Shown one piece after another: positions 58,417 to 64,000 of a stretch of DNA of 64,000 bases; the first letter of the stretch is position 1, and each line of letters starts with the position of its first letter. Origin of the DNA: Mucor racemosus (taxonomy: Eukaryota > Mucoromycota > Mucoromycetes > Mucorales > Mucoraceae); assembly GCA_027405735.1 (NCBI GenBank), contig JAPEHQ010000007.1, positions 2,257,001-2,321,000 on the forward strand. The letters are read 5' to 3'. Made by a program: the position numbers and the translations under genes. The notes beneath the pieces are model-generated. The model did not search any database, had not been told where the DNA came from, and worked only from the letters and a program-made list of their open reading frames with translations.

Positions 58417-61400
58417 ATCTCAAGTATAGCCCTACATTTTATATTTCCTGATTATCTATTGAAATGGGGGCACGCTCCAATTTTGAATATCACCATATAA
58501 AATTGTATAATCAGATATGCACAGGTAACTGAGCTTGAATCCAAAAAGTGTTCAAATGGAAAAAAAATCCGAAAAAATCCAAAAAAAACCTTGTATGTCT
58601 AATTGCTCACAAAAATGCATAGTAAGTTGAGCTAACGTATTAAATGTTTTACGTCCAGTTTTTAATTCTGAATCGAACTGTGTAGGTTTTAAAAATATTT
58701 TTCTCATAAAATTTCTAGTAAATTTAATGTTAAATTTTAACGGTTTTTGATCAAAAAGTACTCTTCATTCAAATGCAACCCTAAAATATTTTATTTTCAC
58801 ATTATGCACAACAAAATTATCTACAGAATGAGTATTTATACGTAGCTGTAGCCCTATTTTTCGTGGGGATATACATTTTTTTGATTTTTTTTTGTAAAAC
58901 CGAAAAATTTTCCTTGTATATCCTCGTCCAAAATGGATCCTTTTTTTGTATCACCAAAAATCAGTCATTCAATCTCAATTTTCTCGACCAAAAATCAATA
59001 TTTTTTTATGAAATAAAATTCATTAGATAGGCGCTAATGAGTACTATCCCATGGTTTTAGCTTTGCATACCAGTCATCCCTTCATGGATATCTATAACAG
59101 AAAAAGTGCTCTCACAAAATTTATAAAAAAATATAAAAGTCTTCACAACGATCCAAAAACTAAATATCCTGGTAGAGAATGAAAAATAATCTAGACTTTA
59201 CTTAATACTCATCATTGCAATACCTTAGTATTTTCTCGATGTATTTTCATTTCAAATGCGCTTTCTCAATTTTAAGCTGGCCATTTCTGCATCATTCAAA
59301 TTTATGAAACAATCACTATTATAGTAACCATCCTTGCTTCATTTAATAAATTTTGTAGCCTGGAAAATCTTGAATAGGATGACAATTTTGATAATTGTAT
59401 TGTAATAACAAATGCACACAAAAATGAATATATAATTGTTGATAAAAGTTATCCCATGGATAAGGTTTGAGCTTGTTTTCAAATCCTAAAGATGTTGTAC
59501 AAAGGAAAAACTGCACACGTTCTTTAACGTGCAGCCTTTTATTTCCAGGTTTGCTGTTATCAAGATTGGATATTTAACATGTTTGAATAGATAGAATCCA
59601 TGTAAAAGCGATTTTCATCTTAGTGTTTTTAAAGGAAAAGGAGATATGTTTAAAGTTGAGGGTGATAAATTAAAGATTTTATGAAATCTGTTGATTATAA
59701 TGTGTGTGAAAATAGAAGAAAAGCGTAAAAACTTTACAACAAGGAAAGAACAGAGTCTTTATAGTTTTATAATAATACAAAATCTTTATTAAAATAATTT
59801 ATATCTGAAATAATATTGCCAAAAGAAAGTAAATCCAAAGGATTTTGCTTCCTTATAGATACACGTACAACAGGGATACACACTTACATCAACCGGAGAA
59901 GATCCTCTATCCTGTAGTTCAACATTCGTCACAAGATAACTATAACCTTTTCCATCACCACCAGCACTGCAAAATATCATGTAATCTTAATAAAAAATAC
60001 CATAATACATCTCATATCTCAAAAAAAATTCGTAAACAAAATGTTGTAAGCATTAAAATCAAAAGTTGAACTACTATCATACTTAATCTTTTCAGCTCAA
60101 CAAATTAAAAAGATTGAAGCTAAAAGAAAAAAAATTAGATGCACAGCTCATTTATAAACCCCTGAATGTGGTTTAAAGAAAAGATGTTTTCTATTATCCT
60201 AAATTTGAACACTGTATGTAATCCATATTTTTGCCAATGGTCATCCTTCCAAAAAAAAAAAATGCCGAACAATCTCCGGACGCGGCGATCTAATCATTTT
60301 TTCAGGCTGCCAATTTCTAGAAAAAAATTACCGGACAGTCCGGACGCGACTGCTTAAATATCTCAAGCAGCTGTGAGATGCAGGTATCGAAATTTCATAC
60401 AAAAATTAAGGTTCGAATGTATAACTAATTATTCAAAGGCTTATTTTATCTTCTTCTGTTTAATGTAAAGTGTAAAATACCACATACAGTATTAGTCAAA
60501 TTAAACGAGGTTTAATTTAGAAAGTATAATAAAATGGTACGACTAGATTCGAAAAAAGTCTACAAAATCAAAAATTTTCAAGGATTTATAAAAGTAAAAT
60601 ATACGTGATCTTCATTTAATTTCAAAAATATATATATATTAATATTGTTATTTTTTATTCGAAAAGGGTTTTATTATAAACTGTTTTCATATTTCTAAAC
60701 GAAAAAAAAAGCGGGTATTTTGAAATTTCATAAAAAATTTCATTTTTTAAAGTTTACCCAGAGGCAAGCAGACTTTTCACTATTTTTGCACTACTTGCAA
60801 CATTTACTCTTTACCATTAAAAAAAAATACGAACATACCACCTACAGGGAAAACGAGGTAATAATACGCATTATAATCCCAGTGCAGGTTATTATTATAG
60901 TAATTTGTAAGGTGATAATGAACCTTTTGAGTTATATCCCTGTCCTTTGGGGCCTCACCATGTGTATTTTGGCGCATGGTGCCGTATGAGATCAGGCTAT
61001 ATAGTCAAATCAAGGCACTGCTCTAGCTGTTTGGGGCTATTTACTAGCGTTCGCAAAATGTCCGAGCCCAAGCGAGCACAAGCAGTTTCAGCAAGCATTT
61101 TTCGAGTCTAAAATATTTCAAAGTTACTCATCAAGTAAATCCGAGCCTAAGCAACCGTTCGTCGAGCAATTGTATATCAAGCATTTTCAGTTTTGAAAGC
61201 AAGCAATCAAGCATAAATCAAACATTATCTAATTTTCAAAAAACTAAGCAAGTCAAGCAAGTTGAGTACGAGCATACTGTAAGCAATCGATAAAATTGGG
61301 GTGCAAGTGCAAGCATTATACTATACATTTTTAGTCTGATATTGGCTTAAAATGTGATGCATTTTGACATTTTCAAAGCTAAAATTACGCAAATTAAATA

Positions 61401-61826
61401 AATTGGCGCTGTGCTACATGCTTAATTACTTGATTTGAAAGCAGACTAACAATCAGGTTTACGTGCAAGCAAGTCTGTTTCAATTTGAAGCATTTCGAGC
61501 AAATACACAAGCAAGCTTTTTTTCAATGTTTTCATCGAGCGCCAAGCATGAAATTGTTGAAAAAATTAATCAAGCACGCCAAAGCAAGTACTTACCCTAA
61601 AAAAGCGCAATTCAAGTGAGCCCAAGCGTAGGGCTCACTCGCTTGTTTATGCTCCCACTGCTCGATTGCGACCATCATGTGCAAGCTTATTCAAATCTCG
61701 AGATATTTGACATTTTTAGATTGTCTCTTCAAGCTGGAGAAAAGCAATTGTTTCACGTTTGAAACCTTTATACTCGCTGAAAAATAAAAAGGAATAGAAA
61801 TAACTTTTTTATCAATATTCTGTAGC
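58417..61826 (+). repeat. array monomer 3
   Basis: Third complete unit, 3410 bp because of one extra T in the AT run near 60630-60640. Confidence 0.95.
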
Positions 61827-64000
61827 ATCTCAAGTATAGCCCTACATTTTATATTTCCTGATTATCTATTGAAATGGGGGCACGCTCCAATTTTGAATAT
61901 CACCATATAAAATTGTATAATCAGATATGCACAGGTAACTGAGCTTGAATCCAAAAAGTGTTCAAATGGAAAAAAAATCCGAAAAAATCCAAAAAAAACC
62001 TTGTATGTCTAATTGCTCACAAAAATGCATAGTAAGTTGAGCTAACGTATTAAATGTTTTACGTCCAGTTTTTAATTCTGAATCGAACTGTGTAGGTTTT
62101 AAAAATATTTTTCTCATAAAATTTCTAGTAAATTTAATGTTAAATTTTAACGGTTTTTGATCAAAAAGTACTCTTCATTCAAATGCAACCCTAAAATATT
62201 TTATTTTCACATTATGCACAACAAAATTATCTACAGAATGAGTATTTATACGTAGCTGTAGCCCTATTTTTCGTGGGGATATACATTTTTTTGATTTTTT
62301 TTTGTAAAACCGAAAAATTTTCCTTGTATATCCTCGTCCAAAATGGATCCTTTTTTTGTATCACCAAAAATCAGTCATTCAATCTCAATTTTCTCGACCA
62401 AAAATCAATATTTTTTTATGAAATAAAATTCATTAGATAGGCGCTAATGAGTACTATCCCATGGTTTTAGCTTTGCATACCAGTCATCCCTTCATGGATA
62501 TCTATAACAGAAAAAGTGCTCTCACAAAATTTATAAAAAAATATAAAAGTCTTCACAACGATCCAAAAACTAAATATCCTGGTAGAGAATGAAAAATAAT
62601 CTAGACTTTACTTAATACTCATCATTGCAATACCTTAGTATTTTCTCGATGTATTTTCATTTCAAATGCGCTTTCTCAATTTTAAGCTGGCCATTTCTGC
62701 ATCATTCAAATTTATGAAACAATCACTATTATAGTAACCATCCTTGCTTCATTTAATAAATTTTGTAGCCTGGAAAATCTTGAATAGGATGACAATTTTG
62801 ATAATTGTATTGTAATAACAAATGCACACAAAAATGAATATATAATTGTTGATAAAAGTTATCCCATGGATAAGGTTTGAGCTTGTTTTCAAATCCTAAA
62901 GATGTTGTACAAAGGAAAAACTGCACACGTTCTTTAACGTGCAGCCTTTTATTTCCAGGTTTGCTGTTATCAAGATTGGATATTTAACATGTTTGAATAG
63001 ATAGAATCCATGTAAAAGCGATTTTCATCTTAGTGTTTTTAAAGGAAAAGGAGATATGTTTAAAGTTGAGGGTGATAAATTAAAGATTTTATGAAATCTG
63101 TTGATTATAATGTGTGTGAAAATAGAAGAAAAGCGTAAAAACTTTACAACAAGGAAAGAACAGAGTCTTTATAGTTTTATAATAATACAAAATCTTTATT
63201 AAAATAATTTATATCTGAAATAATATTGCCAAAAGAAAGTAAATCCAAAGGATTTTGCTTCCTTATAGATACACGTACAACAGGGATACACACTTACATC
63301 AACCGGAGAAGATCCTCTATCCTGTAGTTCAACATTCGTCACAAGATAACTATAACCTTTTCCATCACCACCAGCACTGCAAAATATCATGTAATCTTAA
63401 TAAAAAATACCATAATACATCTCATATCTCAAAAAAAATTCGTAAACAAAATGTTGTAAGCATTAAAATCAAAAGTTGAACTACTATCATACTTAATCTT
63501 TTCAGCTCAACAAATTAAAAAGATTGAAGCTAAAAGAAAAAAAATTAGATGCACAGCTCATTTATAAACCCCTGAATGTGGTTTAAAGAAAAGATGTTTT
63601 CTATTATCCTAAATTTGAACACTGTATGTAATCCATATTTTTGCCAATGGTCATCCTTCCAAAAAAAAAAATGCCGAACAATCTCCGGACGCGGCGATCT
63701 AATCATTTTTTCAGGCTGCCAATTTCTAGAAAAAAATTACCGGACAGTCCGGACGCGACTGCTTAAATATCTCAAGCAGCTGTGAGATGCAGGTATCGAA
63801 ATTTCATACAAAAATTAAGGTTCGAATGTATAACTAATTATTCAAAGGCTTATTTTATCTTCTTCTGTTTAATGTAAAGTGTAAAATACCACATACAGTA
63901 TTAGTCAAATTAAACGAGGTTTAATTTAGAAAGTATAATAAAATGGTACGACTAGATTCGAAAAAAGTCTACAAAATCAAAAATTTTCAAGGATTTATAA
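61827..64000 (+). repeat. array monomer 4, cut by the window end
   Basis: First 2174 bases of a fourth unit; one A shorter in the poly-A run at 63661-63671. Confidence 0.95.

Larger units (their letters stand above)
51599..64000 (+). repeat. tandem array of a 3409-bp monomer, 3.6 copies, open at the window end
   Basis: Positions repeat at a period of 3409 (52971/56380/59789, then 63199 after a one-base insertion). The first unit begins at 51599 with ATCTCAAGTATAGCCCTACA. Only two differences were noticed among copies: an extra T in an AT run near 60630 and a poly-A run of 11 instead of 12 at 63661. The unit holds no recognised gene. Order within it: an R1-like part (about 51780-52160), a hairpin-bearing part, a part related to the tRNA-side relic (53400-54070) and a CAAGC/CGAGC word cluster (54214-54860). 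Confidence 0.97.

Noticed and set aside
51599..64000. Array as rDNA spacer or CRISPR-like repeats
   Set aside because: No rRNA gene in the unit, period far too long for CRISPR, and the organism is a eukaryote.

Overview
The window looks like nuclear DNA of an early-diverging filamentous fungus, most likely a Mucoromycota (mould of the Mucorales type). The basis is AT-rich DNA, genes split by many short GT-AG introns (mostly 50-100 bases), typical fungal housekeeping genes, a FAR1/GCM1-like zinc transcription factor with long glutamine runs, and remains of DIRS-like and Tc1/mariner elements. The species cannot be named from sequence alone.

Gene-rich left part (1-25.2 kb). In order: the 3' end of the proteasome ATPase RPT5; a 1325-aa FUSC/ArAE (BRE4-like) membrane protein; a short coiled-coil SCOC homologue; a gene-poor stretch with a decayed DIRS-type RNase H; a FAR1-like polyglutamine transcription factor; a repeat-rich gap (10.9-15.2 kb); then four genes on the minus strand: a DUF4203/TMEM198-like multispan protein, a SCY1-like pseudokinase, a PUF-repeat RNA-binding protein and translation factor eIF3f. 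Exon chains were joined by hand and all close in frame.

Repeat-rich middle (25.2-43.6 kb). This gene desert holds one intact tRNA-Arg(ACG), a complete but dead 1645-bp Tc1-type transposon with 214-bp terminal inverted repeats and TA duplication, a lone captured exon of a cytoplasmic dynein intermediate chain next to a 1.5-kb direct duplication, a 3.2-kb foldback element with ~650-bp arms, several dispersed repeat families, and two odd short-word clusters (38.7 and 41.1 kb).

Second gene island (43.6-51.3 kb). PRP19 and RCF2 (minus), then N-myristoyltransferase (plus), a proline/histidine-rich hypothetical protein and a small secreted Kazal-like gene that appears frameshifted. The shared RCF2/NMT promoter carries two RFX-type X-boxes 31 bp apart.

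Right end (51.6-64.0 kb). A head-to-tail array of a 3409-bp monomer, 3.6 copies in view and almost identical, runs off the window. It codes for nothing recognisable. Part of it is related to a dispersed repeat elsewhere in the window, and a diverged relic of another part lies just upstream of the tRNA gene.

The genes do not form a pathway; they are general cell functions (protein turnover, splicing, translation, lipid modification, respiration, Golgi traffic) separated by transposon-derived DNA.
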